A stretch of DNA of 64,000 nt from Apoderus coryli (GCA_911728435.2 OU452200.1:37091715-37155714); one strand, 5' to 3'. Positions 10,812 through 23,174 are shown, numbered from the stretch's first letter. The notes: generated by a model from the letters alone, not told the origin. Numbers and translations: made by a program.

Positions 10812-11050
10812 TTATATTTTAAATACTTGTTTGAACCAACAAGTAAAGGTAAAAATATTTTCACAAAACAGGAAAAAGTTGCTGCGGGCTAAATCTGGAG
10901 AATACGGTGGGTGGGTAAGCAATTCGAAGCCCAATTCATTCAATTTTGCCATAGTTTTCATCGAGTTGTGACACGGTGCATTGTCTTGGTGAAACAACAC
11001 TTTTTTCTTTTGCAAATGCTTCATTTTGGCGTCCACTGCGCTCTGCAACT
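10812..11050 (-). pseudogene. mariner transposase fragment
   Basis: The minus strand reads LFHQDNAPCHNSMKTMAKL and then GFELLTHPPYSPDLARSNFF. HQDNAPCH holds the second catalytic aspartate and PPYSPDLA..(D/N)FFLF the third-aspartate region of mariner-family DD34D transposases. Here the third catalytic position reads N (RSNFF instead of the usual PSDFF), so this fragment is inactive apart from being truncated. Only about 80 residues remain and the frame drifts into unrelated sequence below about 10,870. It differs from the mariner family at 24 to 51 kb. Confidence 0.75.
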
Positions 11051-11730
11051 GCTTAAGGCCAAAGTTTGATTGTGCTCACTGCAAAATTGTAAACACTTTC
11101 GCTTGATTTGAGTTTATCGTCTCATTATATATTTCTACACAACTTTCACCTTCGGTTTTCGACCCTTCTGCGTAAGCCCAGTGATCCCTCTCTGTATTTG
11201 TATGCGGTCTCGGTTCCGATCCTCTCAGTCCATGATATTCACCTCGAAGTGTATGTCGAATTGATATTTTGGTGTGATATGATCCATGGGCATATCTATG
11301 ATGCTTTCCCTAATGCATGATCCTATTTTTGTATGTCGCCGATAACCATATTCACCATACAAGATTGAAGAAGGATTTTTTAAGCTAGAATCGAATTGTC
11401 AGGCAGCAGCATCAAGCTAATGACGATTACTCAGCAGTTGACGGCCAACACATCAAGAACAACTAGCTGTTGCCCTCGAGGCACGAATAGCTCTCCATAT
11501 TTAAGTGTAAAAGTAATAATTTTATGACCTTTTTGTCATTTATCTAAATTTTTGTTTTGTTTTAGACATCAGCTATTTTTTTTTTTTTTTTGTATCGGGT
11601 TTTGTGCCTTTTTCTTCTCTTTGGAGGCACTATTTATACGCAGATATTTTATATTTCAGATCTAGGCCAAATTCTTGTACGCAAAATAATTGATTTTTTT
11701 TTAGTTTTATTATAAAATTTATTTTGCCCT
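11051..11730. other. no recognisable gene
   Basis: A frame at 11,108-11,320 shows no motif. A poly(T) run sits at about 11,577-11,592. Confidence 0.35.
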
Positions 11731-11739
11731 CTTTTCTAC

Positions 11740-13700
11740 TATTTACGAACGCCTATGTAAACAAAATTGTTATGCTGCATGATGTAGGTTATCCGTTAAG
11801 TGGTTTTTGAGTTATCACGGATACAATTTTTTCCTGACCCTTTTATAGAATTTTCACGGACGCCTATGGAACATTAATTTTTGTCGTGTATTTTTAACAC
11901 CAATTCAACTAGTTAAATATAAAATTTTTTACATTTTAATTTTTTTTTCATTTTACCCCTTTTTTTTACTATTTACGAACGCCTATGTAAATAAAAATTT
12001 TATGCTGCATTTTTTAGGTTATCTTATATGAAAGCTATATATAATTAGCCAATTTTTCTGGTATATTTGGGAAACATTTTTTTTTCGTTTTTGACTCTTT
12101 TTTTAAGACTATTTTCGAACGCCTGTGTGAACTAATTCTTTTATGTAACATTTTTTAGGTTATATTCTATCACACCTATAAAAAATTATAAAATATTTCG
12201 GATAAGTTTAAGAACTATAATTTTTTTAATTTTTGAACCCTCTTTTAAACCCCTTGCCTACGCTCAATGTTAATCACAACCTATAAATAGCCTGTAGTAT
12301 TTTCGTACCAAATGTGGTTAAAATCCGTTAAGTGGTTTTTGAGTTATCACGGATACAAATTTTTTCTGACCCTTTTATAGAATTTTCACGGACGCCTATG
12401 GAACATTAATTTTTGTCGTGTATTTTTAACACCAACTCAACTAGTTAAATATAAAAATTTTTACATTTTAATTTTTTTTATTTTACCCCTTTTTCTACTA
12501 TTTACGAACGCCTATGTAAATAAAAATTTTATGCTGCATTTTTTAGGTTATCTTATATCAAAGCTATATATAATTAGCCAATTTTTCTGGTATATTTGGG
12601 AAACATTTTTTTTTCGTTTTGACCCTTTTTTAACACTATTTTCGAACGCCTGTGTGAACTAATTCTTTTATGTAACATTTTTTAGGTTATATTCTATCAC
12701 AACTATAAAAAATTATTCAATATTTCGGATAAGTTTAAGAACTATGATTTTTTAAATTTTTGAAACCTCTTTTAAACCCGTTGCCTACGCTCAATGTTAA
12801 TCACCACCTATAATTATCCTGTAGTATTTTCGTACCAAATGTGGTTAAAATCCGTTAAGTGGTTTTTGAGTTATCACGGATACAAAATTTTCTGACCCTT
12901 TATAGAATTTTTACGGACGCCTATGGTACATTAATTTTTGTCGTGTATTTTTAACACCAATTCATGTAGTTAAATATAAAATTTTTTACATTTTAATTTT
13001 TTTTATTTTACCCCTTTTTCTACTATTTACGAACGCCTATGTGAATAAAAATTTTATGCTACATTTTTTAGGTTATCTTATATCAAAGCTATATATAATT
13101 AGACAATTTTTTTGGTATATTTGGGAAACGTTTTTTTTTTCGTTTTTGACCCTTTTTTTAAACTATTTTCGAACGCCCTTGTGAACCAATTCTTTTATGG
13201 AATATTTTTTAGCTTATATTGTATCGCAACTATGAAAAATTATTCCATATTTCGAATAAGTTTAGGAAATATATATTTTTTATGTTTTGACCCCTTTTCC
13301 ACTCTTTACGAACGCCTATGAAAGTAAGTTATTCATGACACATTTTATAGGTTATATTCTATCAAAACTATCAATAACTAGTTAATATTTCTGCTATTTT
13401 TAAGAAATACGTTTTTTTTTAATCTTTTTTACCCCATTTTACACTATTTTCGAACGCCAATGTGGTCTAATATTTTATGTTCAATATTTTAGGTTATATT
13501 CAATTAAATGCGTAAAAAATTATGCAGTATTTCGGATAAGTTTAAGAACTATGAATTTTTTTAATTTACGAACCCTCTTTTAAACCCTTTGCCTACGCTC
13601 AATGTTTCCCAAAATCTAATCAGCTCCTTGCCATGTCCAATAGTATTTTTGTACCAAATTTGGTTAAAATCTGTTAAGCGGTTTTTGCGTTTTCGTGGAT
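11740..13700. repeat. higher-order tandem array, period about 530 bp
   Basis: Blocks such as GTTATCACGGATACAA start at 11,811, 12,343 and 12,870, giving periods of 532 and 527 bp. A divergent fourth boundary lies at about 13,688. Inside each unit shorter sub-blocks repeat the phrase ACTATTT(A/T)CGAACGCC(T) followed by TTTTAGGTTAT, so the unit itself arose from a sub-repeat of roughly 130-150 bp. The array ends in a GACA microsatellite. A related single block lies in the opposite orientation at 46,556-47,050. No reading frame is conserved. Confidence 0.85.
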
Positions 13701-13731
<31 letters not shown>

Positions 13732-13761
13732 TACAGACAGACAGACAGACAGACAGACATT
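13700..13761. repeat. (GACA)n microsatellite
   Basis: About fifteen ACAG/GACA units, nearly perfect, terminating the preceding array. The same array-to-GACA junction is seen in decayed, inverted form near 46,580-46,605 (GTCTGTC words). Confidence 0.9.
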
Positions 13762-13910
13762 TTTTTAAAACTACTTATTTATGTATAAAATGACCAAAAA
13801 GAAGTATTTCCGGTGAAATTAAAAAAATTTTTTTTTTCATGAAACTAATAGTCTCCATATATACATATATTACATATATGATATGGAGAGCTAAAAATGG
13901 GATCACACTA

Positions 13911-15424
13911 AATAATAATAATAATGCTTTATTTGCCTATATAACAATAGTTATTGGCATCGTCACATTCAGTATGCACATAAATAAAAATACAATATAA
14001 ACAAACAAAATACTCAAACAACAAATACGTGTGTAAATAGTACAAATACAAAACAGTAAAACAAAGTACATAAAAATCACTTAAAACCTCAATAAATAGT
14101 CTAAAGGGGCACAATTCAAATATTACAACAACAATCAACAGACTATAATATAAATTAAGATTAACAAAGCACTAGAGTGTACAAAATTCACTTAAAATTT
14201 GTAGGTGAGATAGTCAGCATAGTCATATCGGACAATCTCAAGAAGTTGTTTTTTCACTTCAACTTTAAATTTATTGTTGTTCGCAATATCTTTTATCTGA
14301 CGAGGAAGGTGATTATAGAACCTAACGGCCATAACCTGAAACTGTCGATCTGTCAAAGCTAATCTGTGCCGGGGCAGACACAGGTTTTTCTTATGCCGCG
14401 TTTCATAACAGTGTAGATCCTCATGACTTATTAAAGTATTGAGATTTTCCCTAATATAAAAAATGCACTGCCAAATATACAGAGCAGGAACAGTTAGAAT
14501 ATTTAATTTTTTAAAGAAGGGTTTGCATGGCTCTCTATATCCAGCTTTAACCATTACGCGTACAGCCGCCTTTTGAATTTTAAAGATAATTTGCCATTGC
14601 GGTGCCTTGCCCCAAAACAGAACGCTATAACTAATCAGGCCCTGAAAGTATCCCATATATGTGCAACGCAAGACTTCTTGTGAACATGTAGTCGATAGTT
14701 TTCGCAAGAGATAAACCACACTGGACAATTTTTTGGCAAGGCAATCGATCTGATCTTTCCATGTCAATTTTGGGTCTACAATTACTCCAAGAAACTTATA
14801 AGTATTGTTTTCGCTAGTAAAATTTTTCCTTAGTGTAAAATCAATCCTCTCCGTTGTCGAGAAGTTAAGAGACAGTCCGTTAGAGGCAAACCAATTCTCA
14901 ACACTCTTTAATTTGGTTTGGATTATGTTATTAAAATCCTCGGAAGCCTGGTAAATTGTGGTGTCGTCTGCATACTGAATTACTTGAGTATCCCTCAAAT
15001 AAGATGATAAGTCGTTGACATATATAATAAATAAAAGTGGAACAAGAATTGAGCCCTGGGGTACTACGGTTGTCACAGGCCTTACTTCAGACCTCTCTCC
15101 CATATAGTCAACTAACTGATGTCGATCACTCAAGTAAGATCTTATGAAATTAAGAGCATTTGCTCTAATGCCATATAGGGGAAGTTTCTTTAAGAGAATC
15201 GCATGAGAAACACAGTCAAATGCTCTAGAAAGATCGCAAAATACAGCCGTCAGAATGTGTCGTTGTTCCATTGCACCCACTATAGACTGCACTAACCTCA
15301 TCTTTGCTTTCGATATCCATACTGTGTGTCTGAAAGCAGTTTATACTTATCCAGAAAACTATATAGCCTATTATTAAAAGCAAGCTCTATTGGCTTCGAG
15401 AGGATTGGTATAATAGAGATCGGA
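13911..15424 (-). mobile_element. CR1-like non-LTR retrotransposon, copy B, 5'-truncated
   Basis: A minus-strand relative of copy A. Its 3' end is an (ATT)n tail (13,911-13,925 read in plus as AAT repeats) next to a polyadenylation-like AATAAA. Protein similarity stops at about 15,423, just upstream of the PISIIPILSKP motif, where an A/T homopolymer and unrelated DNA begin. It is therefore 5'-truncated within the reverse transcriptase. Confidence 0.85.
14192..15423 (-). pseudogene. CR1-like reverse transcriptase (mostly open, one lesion)
   Basis: A first block (about 15,423-15,301) encodes GPISIIPILSKPIELAFNNR and LLSDTQYGYRKQR. A lesion at 15,298-15,301 removes about eight residues and shifts the frame. 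From there 369 codons stay open to 14,192. They contain FCDLSRAFDCVSHAI (palm motif A), VVPQGSILVPLLFIIYVND (motif B), IQYADDTTIYQ (catalytic pair), YKFLGVIVDPKLTW (primer grip and thumb), YFQGLISYSVLFWGKAP, ETRHKKNLCLPRHRLAL and AVRFYNHLPRQ. The usual GPL after PQGSILG reads VPL. The endonuclease is absent, so the copy is dead on arrival, but the RT is little decayed and it is probably younger than copy A. Confidence 0.88.
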
Positions 15425-16976
15425 CCTTTCTTTTTTTTTAAATCCATGTAGACTGAAATTAAAGACCAAAAAGTCCACGATAAAAGCAAAAGAGAAGAGA
15501 AAACCGACTTCCACATCAATGGATTTATTTCAAAATGAATTAAAGGACCATTCAAAGTCAGCCAAATGACAAATTGCAACTCCACTTGCTAGTGGAGGTA
15601 GTTGCGAAAGCAGAGACGAACATCTACGTGAAGCATACCTACTTCAAATAATCCTACGCCTTTGCATCGTTGACATCAACTTACCAGATTTTGCATGCAA
15701 GCCTATATAAATAATAGTCGCGGTCTAACAATAAAAGCAATCCTGATTCTCAAAGAAATCTCCCTATACCAGTAAATCCGATTTAGCTCATAAAAGAAAT
15801 GACTTTTTCCTCCAGAAGAATAAAAAAGAGATGTAAGAATTTTATATTTTCAATATTTCATAATTGATTGGATATAAAACGGAAGGGTGTTTTTCATTTT
15901 TTTTTCTGGTTGAACATTGCCTTACATTTATCTTCTCCGGGGGTTTTTTTTTTGCTTTCCTGCCAGAAACGGACAAAAACAAATGAAAAGACATTTTTGT
16001 ATGGAATGACATCATATCTCACATATTGATTGTTATTTTTATGGCCCTTATATCCTGCATAGGCAATATAAAAGTGTAACAGCCGATCCTTATGCTTTGA
16101 GGCCCTACGATGCTTATATTATTCATGAAGCTTTTCATTTTTAGTTGGTTTCAAAATAAAATAAAAATAAAGCTTAGTATCAGATTGGAGTTATGTTAGA
16201 TCGCTTCTAGTATGTAGCATTTGACGAATCAAGGTAATTTAGAGGCATATCTAACGGACACACGCGTGAAATTTGTTGTTGTTGGTCTTAAGAACATCAT
16301 TTTGCTACCTTCCCTGGTTTCGTGAGCCGACCTTAAGCTGTGAATACAGAAAAACTGACTGGCTAAAGATAATGTGCCTTTGGTTAGAAAAAGACAACCA
16401 TTTCTGCTTACCATTCAGCACGACTCCTTTGACGCACCTGATTTACATGGGGCCCAAATTAGACGTTTTCTTATGGGAACTCATGTTCCTTTCGAAGGTA
16501 GAGATAAATTAACTAAGGTCCTCTCTGACAAAAATGGACAAGTTGAGTAGATTTCTCTTGTCAACGGATGTCTCAGATACTGCTCGGGTGCTGAGAAGAT
16601 TAAAACTATGAAGTGTATGAAGAACTTCTTGATATTGAAAGTATTCACGGCATGAAAACTGGGGTAGATATTTTTAAGAGTTGAAAATGCCATTAACAAA
16701 AAGAACCCTCGAAATACTTGAAATCTATCATAACTGATGGAGGGAAAAATATTTGTTGTAAAAATGTTTGGATATGTCTGAAGTTCTAAAGTCATATCAA
16801 TTGTTAACTTCATCAGCCCAGTGGAGCTGATCACCGACAACTCCGTCTACTGCCGTACGCTGGCTTAGTTGCGGAAAAGTCACTTTTTCAAAATCCTTTT
16901 GACTAAGACATCATTTCTGTCGTTACGTTTTATCTTGCAAGTAAATAAAACCGAGTAACAACAATAAAACATTGGC
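15425..16976. other. no recognisable gene
   Basis: Short motif-less frames only. A 26-base word at 16,465-16,490 (TTTTCTTATGGGAACTCATG and flanks) recurs at about 58,930-58,955, so a dispersed repeat passes through here. Confidence 0.35.
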
Positions 16977-17057
16977 TGTCGCGGGTCAGATTGTGACACT
17001 AATCCTAAGCTGTCGCGGGCCGGATTTGGCCCGCGAGTCTTAGTTTGGAGACCCCTG
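16977..17057. repeat. hAT-like terminal fragment
   Basis: The words GCGGGCCGGATTTGGCCCGC and AGTTTGGAGACCCCTG are typical of hAT-superfamily ends; the reverse complement of the end begins CAGGGGTCTCCAAAC. A degenerate duplicate of the GTCGCGGG word lies just upstream at 16,979. No partner end or target duplication is visible, so this is a solitary terminus. Confidence 0.5.
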
Positions 17058-18441
17058 ATCTTGTCCTTGCCTTAGATCATCAGGTTCAAAAGCGAAAATA
17101 GAAGTAAGAATTGCTTGTTACATAAAGCAACAAGGCTTTAAGTTATGTTGGAAATTTGTTTCACACTACCATGCTTCCACCAGACGGCTTATACTAGCAC
17201 GAAAATTGATTGAGAGAGAGCATATTGCCTGTTCATGCTAGATGTCGCCAAAAACATATCTCTCTCTCTCTCTCTCTCTCTCTCTCGAAAATAGAAGTAT
17301 TTGAGTAAGATAAGAGTTTAAGAGGATTTTTGACGCTTAGTTAAATCCAGCATAACAGAAATAATTCGACAAAAAAAGAAGTGTAGATTTGTTCGGATTA
17401 ATTTTATTCGTTCAACTCGTGTAATAATACAGACCACTAGCCATCCAGAGATATACCCAATATATATCCCAATGTGATGTATGTGGGGCGCACATTGCGC
17501 TAGATGGAACGCAATATGGCCGGTTTGGAGAAAGGCAATAACCATTAGGTTTGGAGAAAACTGCCCCATTTCGTGTGACACGACCGGCGAATATGGGAAA
17601 ATTTATACCAACCGGAATATCAGATAAGTGGAACTGGTCATTCGGGCAAACCGTTGCTGCTTGCATGCCATATATATATGTACATACATATATGTTATGT
17701 CCACCCCATGTCCGGGTCCAGACTGTCGTCTCGTGGCATGGAAGATTTTATATATTGCCGCAATTTACCATTAGACCGTTATATTTTTCAGAGCGAATTT
17801 GCTATAGGAATTATATACAGGTCTACACTAAAACTTACAGAAAAAAATAATTGTCACTATGATTTTGTTAGACAAGTTGGTCTTGGTGGGAATTTCCTCC
17901 TATAATGCACTAGACGAATGATCATGATAAAATTAAATGTGGGGCCGTTTCATTGATCCACAACTCATCATCAACTAAAAGTCTTGTTACTTTATGTAAC
18001 AAGCAAAGCCTCCCGCCAGGGAATTCGGGCGCGTCTAGTGTTGCCAATAGGATATAATGGAGTTGTTGCTTCTCGTCCGGCCATAGTTTGTAAACTGTGT
18101 TTCACCGGGTGTTAGGATTTCAAATTGTTATTAAATGTTGAACTTTATATTAGAGGTAAACTCAGACAGAATAAGCGGTATAGTTGAATGGTAGCCCAAT
18201 CGAAGCAATCCTAACCACCGGCAGCTCGGTCAGGAGTAAGGTAAGGGTTGCCCCACTGGTTTATGGGCGGCCAAAATCAGGTCAGCCTTCAACTATCGCT
18301 CAATAAATAAAACACTAAATTTATTTTACCCAATTACTAACTATATTCAATTAAAATATCACAGAAAAAAGTTAGGATTCAATTGGTAAAAATCACAGTC
18401 AAGACTACTCCAATTAAAATTATATAAATTTACCCAACTAA
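17058..18441. other. no recognisable gene; (CT)n at 17,259-17,286
   Basis: Apart from a 28-base CT microsatellite I see no repeat or coding region I can assign. Overlapping motif-less frames at 17,412-17,905 are probably chance. Confidence 0.35.
17259..17286. repeat. (CT)n microsatellite
   Basis: Fourteen uninterrupted CT dinucleotides, visible directly. Confidence 0.9.
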
Positions 18442-18446
18442 TTATA

Positions 18447-19659
18447 CAGGGTGTTAGTAAATAAGTGCGACAAACTTCAGGAGGTAATTCTGCATGAAAA
18501 AATAATGACAGTTTGCTATATAAACACATGTCCGCAAATGCTTTGTTTTCTGCTGAGATCCAGTTAAAGTTTTTCTTAAAAACTGAAGATTTATTGATTG
18601 CTCTGAAACCGGTGGAGATATGCAAATGAAATTTGAAGAAAAAAAAGGTACGCCACTGGAATTTTTCAAATTAAAAATCATTTTGGAATTCCTCGTTCAA
18701 TTTGTGATAAAAAATCTCTCTTGCCTTTTTATCGTAGGGGGCATTTGTGCAAAAAAATAAAACATCTCGCCGCGACTGTCAACATTCTGTTATACGAATA
18801 TTTCAACGAAATGTCAAATTAGCGTTTCTTTAATATTAGTGTTCTCTCTCTCTCTCTATATTATTGGCCTCTACAACTAGGTAATTTAGCCATTTCTTTA
18901 GTTATAGATATATATTTGTGAGAATTCTTGGACCTACAGTTTAGCCTGGAATCCGGACCACGGTCATCGACTGCCAGATGCCAGCACCTACGACTATGTA
19001 GTCCATAAGTACATGACATTGGCAAGTCTACCGACTCGACCGGGAGCGCCGTCCACCCATCCAACCACCATCCACGCGACCAGATACTGCGGTATCATAA
19101 TCACGTCGATGCGCGCTTGCACATGTGGGCATCTCCCGGCCCTAATATTAGTGTTATTTTCTCTTATTGTTTTGGTTTAATGTTTATTGTATTAGATAGT
19201 TCTTGATACTGTATTAAAGAAATGAAAAATACGGGGTAAGGTGTTTTATTTTTTTGCACAAAGACGATGCCCCCTACGATGAAACATTAAGAGAGATTTT
19301 TTATCACAAATTGAACGAGGAATTGCAAAATGATTTTTTATTTGAAAAATTCCAGTGGCGTACCATTTTTTTCTTTAACAATATTGAGATCATTACCCGT
19401 ATTAGATGATGAACATAAAATTCTTAGTTGCTTGGCAAAAAATGCGCAATAACTACCTCTTAAAACTCACTAAATTTCATTTGCATATCTCCACCGGTTT
19501 CAGAGCAATCAATAAATCTTCAGTTTTTAAGAAAAACTTTAACTCCCCGTATCTCAGAAAACGAAGCATTTGCGGTCATATGTTTATATAGCAAACTATC
19601 ATTATTTTTTCATGCAGAATTACCCCCTGAAGTTTGTCGCACTTATTTACTAACACCCT
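18447..19659. mobile_element. foldback (long inverted-repeat) DNA element with nested insertion
   Basis: The left arm (18,447-18,762) and right arm (19,241-19,659) are inverted copies. Shared blocks run from the end CAGGGTGTTAGTAAATAAGT through GCTCTGAAACCGGTGGAGAT and ATCACAAATTGAACGAGG to TTTTTTGCACAAA. The right arm keeps about 95 bp that the left arm has lost. TTATA flanks both sides (18,442-18,446 and 19,660-19,664), a candidate 5-bp target duplication. There is no transposase, so it is non-autonomous. The middle (18,763-19,240) contains a separate SINE-like insertion. A fragment of the same arm lies at 8,635-8,790. I cannot assign the superfamily. Confidence 0.8.
18844..19142 (-). mobile_element. 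SINE-like retroposon nested in the foldback element
   Basis: This 299-bp, GC-richer segment is flanked by perfect 13-bp direct repeats TAATATTAGTGTT (18,831-18,843 and 19,143-19,155), a typical target duplication of LINE-mobilised insertions. Read on the minus strand it begins GGGCCGGGAGATGCCCACAT and ends in (GA)7, so the tail is a GA microsatellite. A GGTCGAGTC word (19,033-19,041, minus strand) weakly resembles a pol III B box. It has no coding capacity. Excising it together with one repeat restores a continuous foldback centre, so it is younger than that element. Confidence 0.7.
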
Positions 19660-19664
19660 TTATA

Positions 19665-21104
19665 ATCATAAAACAATTGAAAATTTATCTTACTATTCGA
19701 CAATCTACAGCCAATCATCAATCGGTTAAACCGTCATAAACATGAAAACCGTTACCAAAACGAACGTTATCAATAACTTCAAACGAAAACGTAAAATCAT
19801 ACAAACGTAAAAGCCCTGAAATAATTCAACGGTATTAGAATCACTCTCAACGTGTACTTAGAGAAACACGTGACATAGAAACTTGACTAATTAACTTATG
19901 TTGATGGTATGTGGCTTTTAAGGTGAATTAGAGCTATATAGCTCTTTCATAACACTCCAACCAGTTATTGTTGGTCCATAACGGTTCAGTGCACTAAAGA
20001 ACGTAAAAGACTGCTAGAGAAAATTCTAGAATATTCGACATGGCTACTTACTTCAACTACCACGAGCATATGCACTCCGGTTAACATCGACTTCTGAGAA
20101 GATTACTCAACCAAACGTAGAACGTACTATTAAATGTATATCTGCCTAAATGCGAGAAGTTTCCCATACTTTTTATTGATATCATATTTCATCAGCTTAA
20201 GGGTAACCGTTTTTTTATAAAAAATTATTGAAACAACAAAAAATAAAACTTGCAATTTTGTGTCATTTTAATTATTTTTTTTTTCTATTTAAAAACCAAA
20301 AAGTTAAATTACAGTTTTGTTTTAATAGTTTGCAAATAGACCCTATTAAAAATAAAAATAAAATGGTTTTAACCAAAGACCTTAATAACACAGGAGACAA
20401 AATATTTCATTGATAACGTGCTTTCCAACACGAGCCAACATTACTTGTAAACAAGTAATGTGTGAGAGAGAGAAAGACTTATCCTTGTCGGCTTGAAGTT
20501 GCTCATTGGCAACGTTGTAATCTGTCCGGTATGCGTTCTGCAGCCAGTGGCGTACTGATCGCTGACTGCTTTTGAAGTATGTATATAATACATAATATAT
20601 AATTAATAGCATACATTAAAAAGCCAACGTGCCGAGCCTATCAGAGCATTTGGGGCGGGGCTTTCCTTGGTGCTCATTTGAATTTAACCGCTATTCAACT
20701 TATTTTAGAACTGAAATTTAGTCGATATTTAATTGGAATGAGTTTCAGTAAAATAATTTAAATATTAATATGTATAAGGTATTCGCTAAGAAAGTCTGTT
20801 GAACTTTCCTTTGTAGTAGGTATTTCTTGATATAGCTGAAACACCTTCATTTCGTATATCGAAAAAACGATACTTAAATTAATATATTTATATATAATTT
20901 GAAGAAGATAATCTAATTTTAAAATCATTTTATGCATTACAAATAGGAAGTCAGGAAATAAAAAAGGCACATTATTATCAATAGTTTATTTTTAGCTACA
21001 TATATTAAATTATACACAATGATAATAAATAATAATTACTATGAACATACAAATTAATTATGTTTTTGCAGACTTTATGCAGTTTCTGTATCGCTTTTTA
21101 ATAA
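19665..21104. other. no recognisable gene
   Basis: AT-rich DNA with short frames lacking motifs; nothing assigned. Confidence 0.4.
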
Positions 21105-21109
21105 GTACG

Positions 21110-21455
21110 AAGTCTATTTAATTGCGAATAATTCTTTCAGGGGTATGGGCGCTAGAGGTCCATGTCTAGAGCCTTCTATTTGGAAGTTTTAAAAAGGTGT
21201 TTGAGACAATGAAATCATGTTCCTGGCAGAACTGAACTAGCCGGTCTCCTCTATCGTTTGATCCGTATCTACCGGTAATATCCTCTCGTGGTGTACTTCC
21301 TACTTTGGCATTAAAATCGCCCATGATAAAAGTCAACTCTGATTTTTTCGCCAGCTTCAGGGTGTCTGTGATTTGTTCGTAGAAGTCTTCTATTTCCTCA
21401 TCGGCATCGGGGTGATCGCATGTTGGTGCGTAAACCTGGATGATGTTGATGTCAA
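21110..21455 (-). pseudogene. RTE-type endonuclease fragment
   Basis: The minus strand reads INIIQVYAPTCDHPDADEEI, EDFYEQITDTLKLAKKSE, LTFIMGDFNAKVGS and GRYGSNDRGDRLVQFCQEHD, then VSNTFLKLPNRRL. After a stop it resumes TWTSSAHTPERIIRN. This is the middle of the APE-like endonuclease of RTE-clade non-LTR elements. The QVYAPT and GDFNAKVG motifs carry catalytic residues, while the later SDH region and all of the reverse transcriptase are missing. One stop replaces the usual Y of RRLYTW. It is a short internal fragment without visible element ends. Confidence 0.8.
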
Positions 21456-21492
21456 ATGTAAAAAGGTTATAATAATAATACAGATTTACCAC

Positions 21493-22944
21493 TTACTTCT
21501 ATAATGCTGCTTTGAATTACTAAGCGGTTACATTGTTGGGCGTAAATGAACCAACATTATTTTCAGAAAATATCTATTGCTTGTGTTACTAATAATTTAA
21601 TAGAAATAAAAATTCAAAATGTTACAAATTTATCATATCAAACAAACCCCGCCACTGTGTAAACTAGCTTACACCAAACCCAAACAAATTTCCAAACATA
21701 ACCATACTTACCTGTGAAAAGTTAAATCTGGAAATAAACTATCCACTTTTCCACAAACTAAACAACCACGAACCATAGTTATTCAATAAATATTTAAACT
21801 TTAAAAAAACACACACAAGAATATCGCAAAAAAGGAAAATACTTCAAAAAACGAATAAAAACTTTAATGACAGGAACGTTTCTCAACTACAACGTCGCAA
21901 ATTATAATTTCATTCATTCTGCCGTACAAGAAGCGTGAAGTTGTAAACGATGTTGCCGTAGTGCGCTTTTATTTTACTATGAGAATAATTCCTAAAATAA
22001 AATAATTATCCCGTTTTGTACAATTTAATCTTAAAATGAACTAATTTATAACCTAAGTATAGTAATAACATTTTTTATTAAGACCCTAGTTACAAATAAT
22101 TATTTTCATCGCTCAATTTTTATTTTTTGTGACAAAAATTTAAAGATATTTCAGATACATTTGTAAGTCTGGCATTGCTTGTATTAGGATAAATAGAGGA
22201 AGGGACGATGTTTGCTAACCCTGAAAACGTAAACAATGTGGTCTCCTGTGTTATTAAGGTATTTAAGAATTGGATAAACCAAAATTTCCCTGGAAGATGG
22301 ATAGGATAGGGGAGTATATTAAAGAAATAGTTTACCGTGAGCCACGAACCACCATAGAAAACAGAAATTCACTATATCGGCCGTGCGAGATGCCACTGAC
22401 CTCATCATGCACACAAACACATTCTTTTACATAACTTATAAACTTTTATTTTAAAATTTTGAAAACAAACAATAAAAACACAATATGTATTGTTTAGTTG
22501 TCTGATCTGTCAAACGTCAATACTTAGAAACAGCTCATGAAAGTGTTCCACCCGCACCTGTCTTTTGTGTACCGAAATAAAACCGTGCAAGGTCAACGGA
22601 TGCGCCTGCAAAGTTCCGAAACCGTTCCTACCACGCCCCTGGTGGTATAGTAAGTATTTATATAGAGAAGAAAGTTTGAAATAATGTGAACAGCTGAAGT
22701 GTTAAAAAGAAACGGACAGATTTATGGGAAATTGGCAAATAACGCTCCACTTAAAATAAATGGGTCCGTTTTACAAATTGCATTAGGAGGACATTTCTTG
22801 TTGTCGCCACACATTCAACACAAAATAAATATTTATCGTTCATATAAAGTGACTGGTGTCGTGATTTGAAATGCCAAAGCGAAGCAATATATTAGATTGT
22901 GCTGTGGAATTATTAATTTTATTGCACCATTATACAGGGTGATA
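21493..22944. other. no recognisable gene
   Basis: AT-rich DNA, no assignable coding region. Confidence 0.4.
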
Positions 22945-23165
22945 TAGTTCTTCAGACGAATCAGTGGTGGACGGCCAAATCTATCGAAATGCAACAATTA
23001 GCCCACAGCAACAACACTAAAGCTTTCTTCCATGCCACTAATGCCATTTACGGCCCATCTGCATCGAGTCTTAACCCACTGCAAACCAGGAAAGGCTCTG
23101 GTTTTCTGAGAGATTGCACGTCAATTGGTTCCCAGTGGAAGGATTCAATATATAGTGAATGCATG
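22945..23165 (+). pseudogene. non-LTR retrotransposon linker (before RT) fragment
   Basis: The plus strand reads WWTAKSIEMQQLAHSNNTKA, FFHATNAIYGPSASSLNPLQ and then TRKGSGFLRDCTSIGSQWKD. The pattern WW..K..E.Q..A...N.K.F..A..A.YGP..S...PL....G..L.......RW is the linker that precedes the RT fingers in several LINE-type elements. The fragment is only about 65 codons, and no RT follows. It begins immediately after an ACAGGGTG-type terminus at about 22,934, so a DNA-transposon end may abut it. Confidence 0.5.
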
Positions 23166-23174
23166 CAGTTCAAT

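Noticed and set aside
18170..18300. Possible tRNA or SINE in a GC-richer patch
   Set aside because: I could not draw a cloverleaf or find target duplications or a tail.
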